In this document: piece by piece, positions 16,002 to 24,584 of the stretch | How the letters are laid out: the number at the start of each line of letters is the position of its first letter | Position numbering within the stretch: position 1 is the stretch's first letter | Source of the DNA: Kuafuiihalomonas sp050331295 | GTDB taxonomy: Bacteria; Myxococcota; Kuafuiibacteriia; Kuafuiibacteriales; Kuafuiibacteriaceae | Direction: 5' to 3' | Length of the DNA: 64,000 nucleotides | Assembly: GCA_050331295.1 (NCBI GenBank) | Contig: JBHJGZ010000003.1 | Coordinates: forward strand, 371,469 to 435,468 | Notes under the pieces: generated by a model | Told to the model about the DNA's origin: nothing | Databases searched by the model: none | The model's input: only the letters and a program-made list of their open reading frames with translations | Program-made: the position numbers and the translations under genes

Positions 16002-17050
16002 ATCAGTCTTTCCTGCACGACCGGTGTGGTCTCCGCCCGGTCAACCGCATCTTGAAGGAGCCGTAGAATGTGGGGACCCAAGAGGTCGGCATCCGTATGT
16101 CTAAGGGATCGACCCTCGAATCGTTCCAGATTTTGGGTCTGGGCCCGCAGGATCTCTTGGTCCTGCTTCAAGACACGTGAAGCGATGGGGGTCAGCGTCC
16201 GCCGAACAGGACCGGTGAGCCAGGTGGGACCGGTGAGCCAGACGCGACTGAAGACGCGGGTCCGACAAGATTCCTCGGGCCGCAGGAGATTGAGTACTCG
16301 CAGGTCGACCTGCCGCCAGCGGTAACGCACCTCGGCCACACAAGGCAGGATGAAAAGATCCTCGTGTTCGAGCGGCTCCACCGGGTTGCCGCGTGTCAAA
16401 CCGAGGGCCAGCGCTCGGCCCAGGAGTCCGCCCGGAATGGCCTCGTCGAGGAACACCGCGCGCACGCGGTCGGACCCGCGTTCGATGCGAACCTTCAAGG
16501 GCCGTGGTCGTCTCCTCGTTCGAAAGAGGCCTCCGTGAAGGAAGCTCGTGTGGGGCACGTCCAAGATGTTCTCCGCGACCTGGTCGAGGGGCGCTTCGAA
16601 AATTGACTCCACCTCGGTGGCCGGGGCGGCCTCCCCACCGGCCTTCGGTGGCGCGGTCGGCGGCGCTTCCAGGGCGACCCAAATCATATCGTCTCCCTCC
16701 TGGACCCATATGGCCTTTGCGTCCCAACCCGGTTTCCCGGGACCATCGAGGGCCGGGACGTGAAGACAGTCGCCTGTGGGGCCGAAACGCCAGCCATGGT
16801 AGGCACATTCGATTCCGTCTGACCGGAGAGTTCCCCGCGAGAGCGGAACGTTGCGGTGGGGGCAGCGGTCGACCAGTCCAGCCGGTTTCCCGCCCACCCG
16901 AAAAAGCACGATGGGTGTGCCGTGCAGCACAATTCGGACCGGTCTCGTCTTCAAATCTTTCGTTCGCAGGCCTGGAAACCAGCCGTGTCGAATCGGCGCC
17001 GGTGCGCTCACGCCGGGAGAGTGGACATTCAATGGCTCGAAACTCAACAC
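15992..17050 (-). CDS. Rieske non-heme iron oxygenase, alpha-type
   Basis: 352 residues. The N-terminal Rieske [2Fe-2S] domain has the C-x-H and C-x2-H ligands in CPHRNVPL and CAYHGW. The C-terminal catalytic domain has the mononuclear iron motif ENILDVPHTSFLH (D and two H). Family members hydroxylate or demethylate aromatic or steroid-like compounds; the substrate cannot be read here, and no reductase gene is adjacent. It heads the reverse operon Rieske-HAD-ParA-roadblock-roadblock and is divergent from crcB with a 46-bp gap. Confidence 0.88.
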   Translation of the reverse strand: MLSFEPLNVHSPGVSAPAPIRHGWFPGLRTKDLKTRPVRIVLHGTPIVLFRVGGKPAGLVDRCPHRNVPLSRGTLRSDGIECAYHGWRFGPTGDCLHVPALDGPGKPGWDAKAIWVQEGDDMIWVALEAPPTAPPKAGGEAAPATEVESIFEAPLDQVAENILDVPHTSFLHGGLFRTRRRPRPLKVRIERGSDRVRAVFLDEAIPGGLLGRALALGLTRGNPVEPLEHEDLFILPCVAEVRYRWRQVDLRVLNLLRPEESCRTRVFSRVWLTGPTWLTGPVRRTLTPIASRVLKQDQEILRAQTQNLERFEGRSLRHTDADLLGPHILRLLQDAVDRAETTPVVQERLIWT

Positions 17051-17096
17051 CGTGTCTCACCTTGCCAGGGCGAGAGACGTGCGTTTGTTCCTGGGC

Positions 17097-17468
17097 ATGG
17101 AGTGGGCTGCGGTCGCCTTCGGAGGGGCCATCGGCGCGACCCTTCGATTCGCCATCAATCGCTGGTGGAGTCTCTCGCCGATGCCGTGGGCCACGTTCGT
17201 CGTGAACTTGGCGGGTTCCTTTGGTTTGGCCTTCCTTGCAACGTACGTTGCGGAGCGTTTTCCTCTGGCCGACCATTGGAGGCTGGGCCTTTCGGCGGGA
17301 TTCTTTGGGGCCCTCACCACGTATTCGACGTTCAACCTCGAAGTTCTGGCGATGCTTCGGGAAGGCCGGAGCGGCATGGCGGCCCTCTATGTCATGGCAA
17401 CGTGTATCACCTGCCTGGTCGCGGGTTGGCTCGGACTGAACGCGGGTCATTGGGGGCGTGTGAATTGA
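17097..17468 (+). CDS. crcB: Fluoride ion channel CrcB/Fluc
   Basis: Small membrane protein that exports fluoride as a dual-topology dimer. 123 residues with four predicted helices. Signature parts are GGAIGATLRFAIN, VNLAGSFGLAFLATY and GFFGALTTYSTFNLE. I chose ATG 17097, which gives the usual N-terminus; GTG 17079 is an alternative six codons upstream. I see no fluoride riboswitch in the 46-bp leader. Confidence 0.93.
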   Translation: MEWAAVAFGGAIGATLRFAINRWWSLSPMPWATFVVNLAGSFGLAFLATYVAERFPLADHWRLGLSAGFFGALTTYSTFNLEVLAMLREGRSGMAALYVMATCITCLVAGWLGLNAGHWGRVN

Positions 17469-17593
17469 TGGACTTCGAGGACTCTACCGAGGAAAGAGAC
17501 GCATTTCAGGCGTTCTCCTGGACCTGCCAAGAGCTTGCGTACGGCACAATCCCTTCATTGACCCCGAGCCCGGCCCGTCGCGATGATCCTCGG

Positions 17594-18154
17594 GTGCGTG
17601 CCGTGGTTCTCGGGTCCATCGCTGGTTTGTTGCTGGGCGCCTGTGCAACGACTTCCACTCAGGAACGATTGGACGAACTGAGATCCTCGGTGGAGTCGTA
17701 TATCGAAGCTTTTCGCTGGAAGTACTACGAACGGGCGGCAGCGTTTCTGCCCAACGATTCGCGCACCGAGTTCCTCACGACCTTCGAGGAGCACACGACC
17801 TCCCTGCACGTCGAAGAGATCAAGATCCTCGAAGTCGACGTCGAATCCGACGATTCGGCGGAGATCACGGTCCGCTATCGCTATCTGCTCATGCCTTCGG
17901 TGACGGTCCGCTCCAAAGTGGTGAAGCAATCTTGGCACCGTGTGGACGGGGACTGGCTCCTCGAGCACGAGGACCCTCCGCTGGTCGCCCTGCGAGACGA
18001 GCCGAAGCCCAAGCTGGAACGAGAAGAAGACGCCTTCGGGGGCGACCTGCGTCCCTTCCAAGGCGTTCCGAGGTCGGATCCATCATCGACGGACGCGACC
18101 AACGGCCACGATGACCCATGGAAGCCCCCTGACGGTGGAGAAGGAAACGACTGA
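17594..18154 (+). CDS. Lipoprotein with NTF2/SnoaL-like domain (putative)
   Basis: From GTG 17594 the protein opens with a classic lipoprotein signal, VRAVVLGSIAGLLLGAC, lipobox LGAC with Cys at position 17. The next ~100 residues (VESYIEAFRWKYYERAAAFL through SWHRVDGDWLLEHED) have the helix then curved-sheet pattern of NTF2-like domains. The C-terminus is acidic and proline-rich. A longer start, ATG 17468, overlaps the crcB stop as TGATG but would put ~40 residues before the signal; I consider it less likely. Cell-envelope role unknown. Confidence 0.7.
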   Translation: MRAVVLGSIAGLLLGACATTSTQERLDELRSSVESYIEAFRWKYYERAAAFLPNDSRTEFLTTFEEHTTSLHVEEIKILEVDVESDDSAEITVRYRYLLMPSVTVRSKVVKQSWHRVDGDWLLEHEDPPLVALRDEPKPKLEREEDAFGGDLRPFQGVPRSDPSSTDATNGHDDPWKPPDGGEGND

Positions 18155-18186
18155 GCTCCACGGACAGTTCCGGGTTTTCAGCTCAC

Positions 18187-18648
18187 TCAGAACGGAATGT
18201 CTCCGTCGTCGATGGGGGGTGGAGCGTCTTGGTAGCCTCCACCTCCGCCCCCGTAGTTTCCGGCGCGTGCCCCGCTTCCTGGACCACCGCTGGAACCGCC
18301 CGAGGCATCCGGGCCGTCACGTCCTCCGAGGAACGTAACCCGATCCGCCTTGATCTCGGTGGTCCACCGGCGCTGCCCTTCCTTGTCTTCCCACTCCCGG
18401 GTTTCGATTCGACCTTCTACGCAGACGGAGCGTCCTTTTCTCAGGTATTCACCGCAGAGCTCCGCCTGACGGTTCCAGACGACGATCCGATGCCATTCCG
18501 TGCGCTCTTGTCGCTGGCCATCCTTGTCGTTCCAGACTTCGGAGGTGGCGATCCGGAAGTTGGCGACGGGTGCGCCGCTCGGTGTGTACCGCAGCTCGGG
18601 ATCGGCCCCGAGGTTTCCAATCAGAAAGACTCTGTTCACGCTGGCCAT
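18187..18648 (-). CDS. ssb: Single-stranded DNA-binding protein
   Basis: 153 residues. The OB fold spans about 1-110 (MASVNRVFLIGNLGADPELR, WHRIVVWNRQAELCGEYL, KGRSVCVEGRIETREW). A glycine-rich linker leads to the acidic tip DDGDIPF, the docking peptide for repair and replication partners. It protects ssDNA. GGAG at 18654-18657 is its ribosome binding site and lies inside a hairpin (separate entry). It stands alone rather than with rpsF/rpsR. Confidence 0.97.
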   Translation of the reverse strand: MASVNRVFLIGNLGADPELRYTPSGAPVANFRIATSEVWNDKDGQRQERTEWHRIVVWNRQAELCGEYLRKGRSVCVEGRIETREWEDKEGQRRWTTEIKADRVTFLGGRDGPDASGGSSGGPGSGARAGNYGGGGGGYQDAPPPIDDGDIPF

Positions 18649-18651
18649 GTG

Positions 18652-18677
18652 TTCTCCGTCCGCCTCTCGGCGGAGAA
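18652..18677 (-). promoter_or_regulatory. Alternative hairpins over the ssb ribosome binding site
   Basis: In the ssb leader, TTCTCCG (complement of 18671-18677) can pair with CGGAGAA (18652-18658), hiding the GGAG ribosome binding site. A competing perfect 6-bp stem, TCCGCC/GGCGGA (18674-18659) with a GAGA (GNRA-type) tetraloop, uses the same left arm and leaves the site free. The two structures exclude each other, so this could act as a translational switch. Confidence 0.4.
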
Positions 18678-18755
18678 TCGTTGTCGCCCTCGTCGCAGGT
18701 TCGCGTCAACGGAGCCCTTTGTGAAACTCCTTCCGAACCCGACCCGGCAGCGAAA

Positions 18756-21700
18756 CTAGCTCCCCAGCAGCAACCGGAGGTCGTCGAATGTGAGCTCCTT
18801 GACGAAGTTTTCGTCGGCCGAAACGAGCGCATCGGCGAGCTGGCGCTTGTGCTGATGCAGTTGAATGATCTTCTCTTCGACCGTTTCTCGAGCGACGAAC
18901 CGGTAGGCGAAGACTGGTCGGGTCTGACCGATCCGATGCGCCCGGTCGATGGCCTGCGCTTCGACCGCCGGGTTCCACCAAGGGTCCAGGATGAAGACAT
19001 AGTCGGCCGCCGTGAGGTTGAGGCCCAATCCGCCCGCCTTCAAGCTGATGAGGAAGAGCTTCACGTCGTCGTCCTCCATGAAGCGCTCGACCTGCCCCGC
19101 CCGGTCCGTGGTTTGCCCGTCCAAGTACGCGTAGGGCAGCTTCGCTTCGTCCATCTGGTACCGGACGATGTCCAGGAGCTTGACGAACTGAGAGAAGATG
19201 AGGGCCTTGTGGCCCTCCGAGAGAACCTCGTTCACGTGTTCGAGCAGCGCGTCCATCTTGCTGCTCGACTCTTTGGTGCGGTTCGGATCGATGAGCCCAG
19301 GGTGGCACGCAGCCTGTCGGAGGCGGAGCAGGGCTTCGAGCACGTGCATCCGGCTTCGGTTGAGACCTTCCTGCTCGACGCGCTCCTGAATCGAGCTGCG
19401 GTAATGGTCGCGCAACTCGTCGTAGGCCTGACGTTCGGCCGAGCTCAGCTCGCAATGGATGGTGAGCTCCGTCTTTTCGGGCAGCTCCGAAAGAACCTGA
19501 GACTTGGTTCTTCTCAAGAGAAGAGGCTTGAGTCCTCGTGCCACGATTGGAAGCGTGCCCTCCGCACGGGAGAGCGCCTGAAACTCTCGTCGGGACCCGA
19601 GCATTTTCGGATTGAGAAACTCGAAGATCGACCAGAGCTCGCTCGCGTCGTTCTCGACCGGGGTGCCAGACAGCGCCAGCCGCCTCCGCCCACGCAACAA
19701 TCGGCACGCCTTGGATGCTTGAGCGGAGGGATTCTTGATGGCTTGTGCTTCGTCCAAGATCACGAAGTCGAATATCTGCTGTCGAAGCACATCGATGTCT
19801 CTCCGCACGGTGCCGTACGTGGTCACCATCAGGTCGACCTGGGATAACTCACCGAGGGACTCCGTCCGGCGTGAGCCCGTGTAGTCCAGCACGCGGAGAC
19901 CCGGTGTGAAGCGCTCCGCTTCCCGAAGCCAGTTGTAGACGAGGCTTCGTGGCGCGACGAGGAGAGATGGATGTCGGGGAGAGTCGGACCGAGCTTCGCC
20001 GCTTTCTTGGGGATCGAAACGGTTGTTCCGCGATTGGAGCAAGGCCAGGACCTGAATCGTCTTCCCGAGTCCCATATCGTCGGCCAAGCATCCTCCGAAA
20101 CCCAGTTGGTCGAGCCAGGCCAACCATCCCAGGCCCTCCTTTTGGTAGGTTCGCAGAGACCCGCTGAAGCCCGGCGGCTCGTCCGCTGGTTGCACTTGTC
20201 TCACCTCTTGAAGGCTCGCTTGCGCGGCTCGAAAGGCTGCGTCGACTTCCAGGTCGACCTCGGACGCTTCCAAGAGCGCGTCCAACATCATGGCCTGCCC
20301 GCTGGTGAAGCGAAGCTTGTTTCCTTTCTTCCCTCCGAGGCGTCCCAATGCACCGAGTCGATGGAGCCACGCCTCGGGTAGAAGGCCTTCGGAACCGTCG
20401 TCCAGTTTCACCAGGCCTTCACGTTCCCGCACCGCCCTGAGCAGCTCCGGAAGAGAAACCCGTTGGCCTTCGAACTCCACCTCACCGGCCACGTCGAACC
20501 AGTCCACTCCGGACTCGATCCGAAAGCTCTGACCGGTCATGGAACGGATCGGTCGCCCTTCGGCTCGAACCAGGAAGCCAGCTTCCGCCAACCGCCGAAC
20601 CGCTCCGTTCAGTTCGGATGGTTTGACCACGACCTGGTGGGACTCCGCGGACTCGTCGCGCTTCAAGCCGAGGCCGCCGAGACGCTCGATCTCTCGCTGT
20701 TCTGCGACGGGGTCTCGAGCGGTGAAGGTCTCGCCATCGAACGTGGCTGACCTTTCATCGGTCATGTGAAAACGTTGACCTTGGTAGTCGAAGACCACGT
20801 CTCCAAACACGAACCGACTCTTTGGATCCGGCCTCGCAAACAACACCGAGCATCGCGGTTTCGGTGTAGACACGCGAAGGCCTTCGAGTTCGATGTCCAA
20901 CGGAGGCAGATTTCCGATCTCCGTCAGCGATTTCAGAAAATCTTGGGTTTTCGATGCCGGGAACTGCAGGTCACCCTGCCTACGAATGTATTTGAGCCAA
21001 TCGAAGTCGTCCGCGGTCTCGAGCCTGGATAGCGACGTCCCGAACAGAACGAGGCCGTCTCGGATCACCAGGTGGGCGTCGTGGACGGACCGTTGTTCGT
21101 CGTTGCGGCTGAGTACGGCCGTCAGTCTGCGATCCTCTTCTCCGGTGATGACGGCCCGAAAGCGATAGGGTGGACCATCGTCCAGCTCGATGGGGGGCGT
21201 GGTGCGGCGCCCCTGCGGATCTATCGGACAGCGAAATGCGCCGGTAGCCGCGAGTGCGGGGAGCACCACATCCCAGAGGGGTGCCGGAACCAGGGAAGCG
21301 TTGGAGGCCAGCGGACCGATACCTGGTTCGGAAGGCCGGATCAGGCCGGCCGAAAGAGGGGTTGCCATCAACAGTTCGACCGCTCGCCTTTCCTCATCCC
21401 GAGTGACGAGGTCGAGTTCTTTTCGAGTCAGGAACAGGGGCTCGAGCTTTCCGGTGGGGTATTCTGGGTCGGCGACCCGTCGAAACGTTTCCACCACCAA
21501 CGTTCCGCGATCCTCGGACTTCTCGCGGTGGACCCGGAACTGAAGTCGCTCGAAGGGCTGGCGAGCCATCAGCTGGTCGATGCTCGGTCCGGTCACCAGA
21601 AGCGACCGCTTCAAGCTGAGCAATTGACCGCGCCAATCGGGTTCGCGAGGACGTCCCTGGGCTTCGAAGAATGCCTCCGCCACCTTCTGCCGATTGGCGA

Positions 21701-22121
21701 AGGCGTTTTCACCCTCGAAAAACCAGTCGTCGTCGCCCGGAAGCCCTGCTTTGTAGGGCACGACGTCGAGACGTCCCATGAGCGCGGAGGCAGGCACGAG
21801 GTCCAAACCACTCGCGTCTACGGCAAGGAGCCCTGCAAAGATGTGTTCGCAAGGATAGCCGTCTCGGAAGTACGGACAGCTGCATTCCACTCGGACCCGT
21901 TCTCGGGTCTCCACTTCCGCAAAATCGAGTGCGGTCAAAAACGGTTTGGATCGTTCACCGCGAACGAAGCAGAGGACGGTTTCCTCGGTGGCGCCTTCGA
22001 TAGCGGCCTGGCCCTGCTCGACATGTTCTCGTCCCTTTCGGCGGGTACGTTCGGTGAATCCACCGGCACACGCACCGGCCAGGGTGAGGCGGCGAGCGGC
22101 TGGAGAAGAAAGGTCGGCCAT
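18756..22121 (-). CDS. SWI2/SNF2-family ATPase with SWIM zinc finger
   Basis: 1121 residues. SWIM finger at about 80-93 (CSCPYFRDGYPCEH). A long middle region of about 500 residues probably contains the SNF2_assoc-type bacterial domain. The DEAD-like ATPase begins near 670, with Walker A ADDMGLGKTIQ near 685 and LDEAQAIKNP near 790. The helicase C domain has LISLKAGGLGLNLTAADYV and AHRIGQTRPV. It probably translocates on duplex DNA and remodels protein-DNA or RNA polymerase complexes; bacterial members of this SWIM-SNF2 type are poorly characterised. It lies just downstream of ssb on the same strand with a 107-bp gap. Confidence 0.93.
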   Translation of the reverse strand: MADLSSPAARRLTLAGACAGGFTERTRRKGREHVEQGQAAIEGATEETVLCFVRGERSKPFLTALDFAEVETRERVRVECSCPYFRDGYPCEHIFAGLLAVDASGLDLVPASALMGRLDVVPYKAGLPGDDDWFFEGENAFANRQKVAEAFFEAQGRPREPDWRGQLLSLKRSLLVTGPSIDQLMARQPFERLQFRVHREKSEDRGTLVVETFRRVADPEYPTGKLEPLFLTRKELDLVTRDEERRAVELLMATPLSAGLIRPSEPGIGPLASNASLVPAPLWDVVLPALAATGAFRCPIDPQGRRTTPPIELDDGPPYRFRAVITGEEDRRLTAVLSRNDEQRSVHDAHLVIRDGLVLFGTSLSRLETADDFDWLKYIRRQGDLQFPASKTQDFLKSLTEIGNLPPLDIELEGLRVSTPKPRCSVLFARPDPKSRFVFGDVVFDYQGQRFHMTDERSATFDGETFTARDPVAEQREIERLGGLGLKRDESAESHQVVVKPSELNGAVRRLAEAGFLVRAEGRPIRSMTGQSFRIESGVDWFDVAGEVEFEGQRVSLPELLRAVREREGLVKLDDGSEGLLPEAWLHRLGALGRLGGKKGNKLRFTSGQAMMLDALLEASEVDLEVDAAFRAAQASLQEVRQVQPADEPPGFSGSLRTYQKEGLGWLAWLDQLGFGGCLADDMGLGKTIQVLALLQSRNNRFDPQESGEARSDSPRHPSLLVAPRSLVYNWLREAERFTPGLRVLDYTGSRRTESLGELSQVDLMVTTYGTVRRDIDVLRQQIFDFVILDEAQAIKNPSAQASKACRLLRGRRRLALSGTPVENDASELWSIFEFLNPKMLGSRREFQALSRAEGTLPIVARGLKPLLLRRTKSQVLSELPEKTELTIHCELSSAERQAYDELRDHYRSSIQERVEQEGLNRSRMHVLEALLRLRQAACHPGLIDPNRTKESSSKMDALLEHVNEVLSEGHKALIFSQFVKLLDIVRYQMDEAKLPYAYLDGQTTDRAGQVERFMEDDDVKLFLISLKAGGLGLNLTAADYVFILDPWWNPAVEAQAIDRAHRIGQTRPVFAYRFVARETVEEKIIQLHQHKRQLADALVSADENFVKELTFDDLRLLLGS

Positions 22122-22183
22122 CCGTAGGGTGGGAGACGTTAAGAAGGGCCAGGCCCGCCGGCAAGCAACAATGCCGCAAACGC

Positions 22184-22195
22184 CCGACCGGTCGG
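22184..22195. other. Perfect 12-bp palindrome between two reverse genes
   Basis: CCGACCGGTCGG lies in the 100-bp gap upstream of the SNF2 ATPase gene and downstream of the DUF547 gene. It could be a factor binding site or the core of a weak terminator; no T tract follows on either strand. Confidence 0.25.
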
Positions 22196-22221
22196 CCGGG
22201 GGCAGCGGGAAATCGTCGGCA

Positions 22222-22950
22222 CTACTGCTGATTGAGGGTCCAGTTGTAGTCCACGAACCCGACTTCGGGCGCCTCGGCCAATCTTCCGCGGGTATCGGCA
22301 GGGAGGCGCTTCAGGACGAAGGCCTTGGCCCCCTCCGCTCCGCCAAAATCCGCCGCGTACCAGTCAAAAATCTTGGAAATCACCAGCTTTCCGCCTTCGA
22401 CCCGAGCTCCTTGGGGGGAGCCCAGGTACCGACGGGTTGCCGCTTCGAAGCGCCGGTCGAGGTTGCTTCCGTAATAGGGCTTGCTCTCGAGGATGGGACA
22501 GCCAACCGCTCCACACACCACGACGAAGTGGGTTCGGGGGTCCTTGGCGAACGGATTGAGGGTCTCCTTCTCGAGTTCATCCAAGGTCAGATCCCTCCCG
22601 GCGACACGGTGCTTTCGTTGGTTGAAGAATCCCTTGACGTCGAGGACGGAACGGGGTCGGCCATGTGCAATAACCGCGCTCAATACCAGGGCGTTATAGG
22701 CGTCGACGTAAAACCCGATCCGCTCGTCCCGTCCGCGGGGCAGCTCGGCTTTTGCGACGGCTTCGACGTAGCGGTCGAGGTCGCCTCGGTCTTTGCCCAA
22801 ACCCTTGTAATCCACGCGGCCGTCCTCCACGTAGGTCGAGAGAACCCGGGCGTAGGCATCCCGAGCAGCCTGCGGCACCTGCGCGTAGCCTTTGACGGAG
22901 AGGAAGGTCACGAGGGCAGCCCCCACGGCCGCCGTCCTGAAGTGCATCAT
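22222..22950 (-). CDS. Exported DUF547-domain protein
   Basis: 242 residues from ATG 22950. It has a signal peptide (hydrophobic AAVGAALVTFLSV, cleavage probably after AQ near residue 24). DUF547 hallmarks: FYVDAYNALVLSAVI, a glycine/lysine turn then FFNQRKHRVAG, LTLDELEKETL, THFVVVCGAVGCPIL and the final KIFDWYAADFGG. The family function is unknown; its conserved cysteine and acidic residues hint at an enzyme. It follows the PBP4-type gene by 31 bp in the same direction. Confidence 0.85.
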   Translation of the reverse strand: MMHFRTAAVGAALVTFLSVKGYAQVPQAARDAYARVLSTYVEDGRVDYKGLGKDRGDLDRYVEAVAKAELPRGRDERIGFYVDAYNALVLSAVIAHGRPRSVLDVKGFFNQRKHRVAGRDLTLDELEKETLNPFAKDPRTHFVVVCGAVGCPILESKPYYGSNLDRRFEAATRRYLGSPQGARVEGGKLVISKIFDWYAADFGGAEGAKAFVLKRLPADTRGRLAEAPEVGFVDYNWTLNQQ

Positions 22951-22981
22951 CGGTGAGCAGACGAACTGCCTCGACTTTGAT

Positions 22982-24505
22982 TCAACGGATTGCAGTGGAT
23001 TGCGAGCTCGGATCGACATGGGGGCTCGCCAATTCCTCGGGCTGGCCATGGCTCGCCAGGGCGACTCCGATGGCGTCCTGGACCTGCCACATCGAGCGGG
23101 CGCGGCCCCGATAGCCGTTCATCATGATGCTGAAGGCCAAAACGTCGTCGTCCTGGGTGGCCACGTATCCGGACAGCGCGCTGACGCCGGTGAGCGAGCC
23201 GGTTTTGGCCCGGAGTCTCGTCTCCGCGATGGTGTCTCCGAATCGCTTCTCGATGGTGCCGGAATGGCCGGCGACCGCCAAGGAGGCGACGAACTCGGGT
23301 CGGACTTCAAAGCGCCGATACATCATTCGCAACAGCTCCGTGATGAGGGCTGGTGACACGCGGTTGGTGTCGTTCAACCCCGAGCCGTTCTTGAGGCGAA
23401 ACTGAGCGTCCGAGAAGCCGAGGTCTCGAAGAAACGTCTCCACGACGCGAATGCCGCTTTGCCAGCTCCCTGGGGGATCATGGATCTCCGCGCCCAACGT
23501 CTTGAGAATCTGTTCGGCCACGAAGTTGTTCGAGTACTTGTTGAGCTGCCCGACAATATCTCCCAACGACGGAGAATCGTGCGCCACCACGAACGTCGAT
23601 GTCCGGGGAGCGGTTCCCTCTCTGATCCGACCCCCGATTTTGATGCCTCGCATCTCGAGCAAACGCCGCATCATTTCCGCGCCGTGGCGAGTCGGATTGT
23701 GGACGCGCCGGCGTACCAAGACACCGTCGGTTCGATCCATCGCGATGGCGCCGCGAATCGTGACGTGAATATGGTCCTGACGCGGCACCGAGGTCCCCGC
23801 CCATAGCCGGGTCGGCGTGCGTGGAGGACGGGTCGTGGCGTCCACGACCGCTCGGATCAGATCGATGTCCGGCCAGATCAGGGCTCGCGCCGGCGCGCCC
23901 ACGGAATCGCCGGGAACGACCCGTACCACGAAAGTATTGAAGTTGACGCTGAACGCCCCGATAGGTGCCGCGTAGGCGGGATCGCCGGTCTCTTCTTCCC
24001 ACCCCGGACCTTCTCGGACGTCGTCGAAGAAACTGTCGTCAGCCACGAGGTCACCGGTCACCTCGCGAATGCCCCGAAGCGCGACTTCGTTCACCAATCC
24101 GAACAGGGTTTCGGTGGTCAGCGTCGGGTCTCCGCGTCCGACCACATAGAGATTTCCGCGGACCACTCCGTCCACGACCACCGGATCTCGGCGCACCTCG
24201 GTTCGGAATTGATAGCTGGGCCCGAGTACCTCCAAGGATGCGGCGGTGGTGAGCAACTTCATGTTGGAGGCAGGATTGAAGAGGTCGTGACCACGATGGT
24301 CGAAAAGCACCCGACCGGTCTTGACCGACCGAACGTGAACGCCGGTGGCCGCGCTGGAGAGTTGGGGCGCCTGCAAGATTTCTTGCAGCTGTTCTCGGAT
24401 GGCCTGGTCAGCGACCGCGACTTCCGAAGCGAAGGCTTCGGCGAGGAGGACTCCCAGGGCGCCGACGAAGGAGACCGAGCCCAGGGCGATACGCGGTGCC
24501 GTCAC
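22982..24505 (-). CDS. dacB: D-alanyl-D-alanine carboxypeptidase/endopeptidase, PBP4 (S13) family
   Basis: Periplasmic penicillin-binding protein that trims or cleaves peptidoglycan peptide stems. The active-site triad of motifs is present: SxxK in NPASNMKLLTT, SxN in NKYSNNFVAEQ and KTG in LRAKTGSLTGVSALSGY. The large inserted domain typical of S13 peptidases lies between SxxK and SxN. I prefer GTG 24505, which leaves a clean signal peptide (PRIALGSVSFVGALGVLLAE); ATG 24559 would extend the protein to 525 residues and overlap the divergent nagZ region. Confidence 0.9.
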   Translation of the reverse strand: MTAPRIALGSVSFVGALGVLLAEAFASEVAVADQAIREQLQEILQAPQLSSAATGVHVRSVKTGRVLFDHRGHDLFNPASNMKLLTTAASLEVLGPSYQFRTEVRRDPVVVDGVVRGNLYVVGRGDPTLTTETLFGLVNEVALRGIREVTGDLVADDSFFDDVREGPGWEEETGDPAYAAPIGAFSVNFNTFVVRVVPGDSVGAPARALIWPDIDLIRAVVDATTRPPRTPTRLWAGTSVPRQDHIHVTIRGAIAMDRTDGVLVRRRVHNPTRHGAEMMRRLLEMRGIKIGGRIREGTAPRTSTFVVAHDSPSLGDIVGQLNKYSNNFVAEQILKTLGAEIHDPPGSWQSGIRVVETFLRDLGFSDAQFRLKNGSGLNDTNRVSPALITELLRMMYRRFEVRPEFVASLAVAGHSGTIEKRFGDTIAETRLRAKTGSLTGVSALSGYVATQDDDVLAFSIMMNGYRGRARSMWQVQDAIGVALASHGQPEELASPHVDPSSQSTAIR

Positions 24506-24584
24506 TGAGGCTGACAATACCAGCCGGAGGCAGGACGCTCCATGTGGGTTCGCGATCATGATAGCTCACGGGCACGGCGGGACC

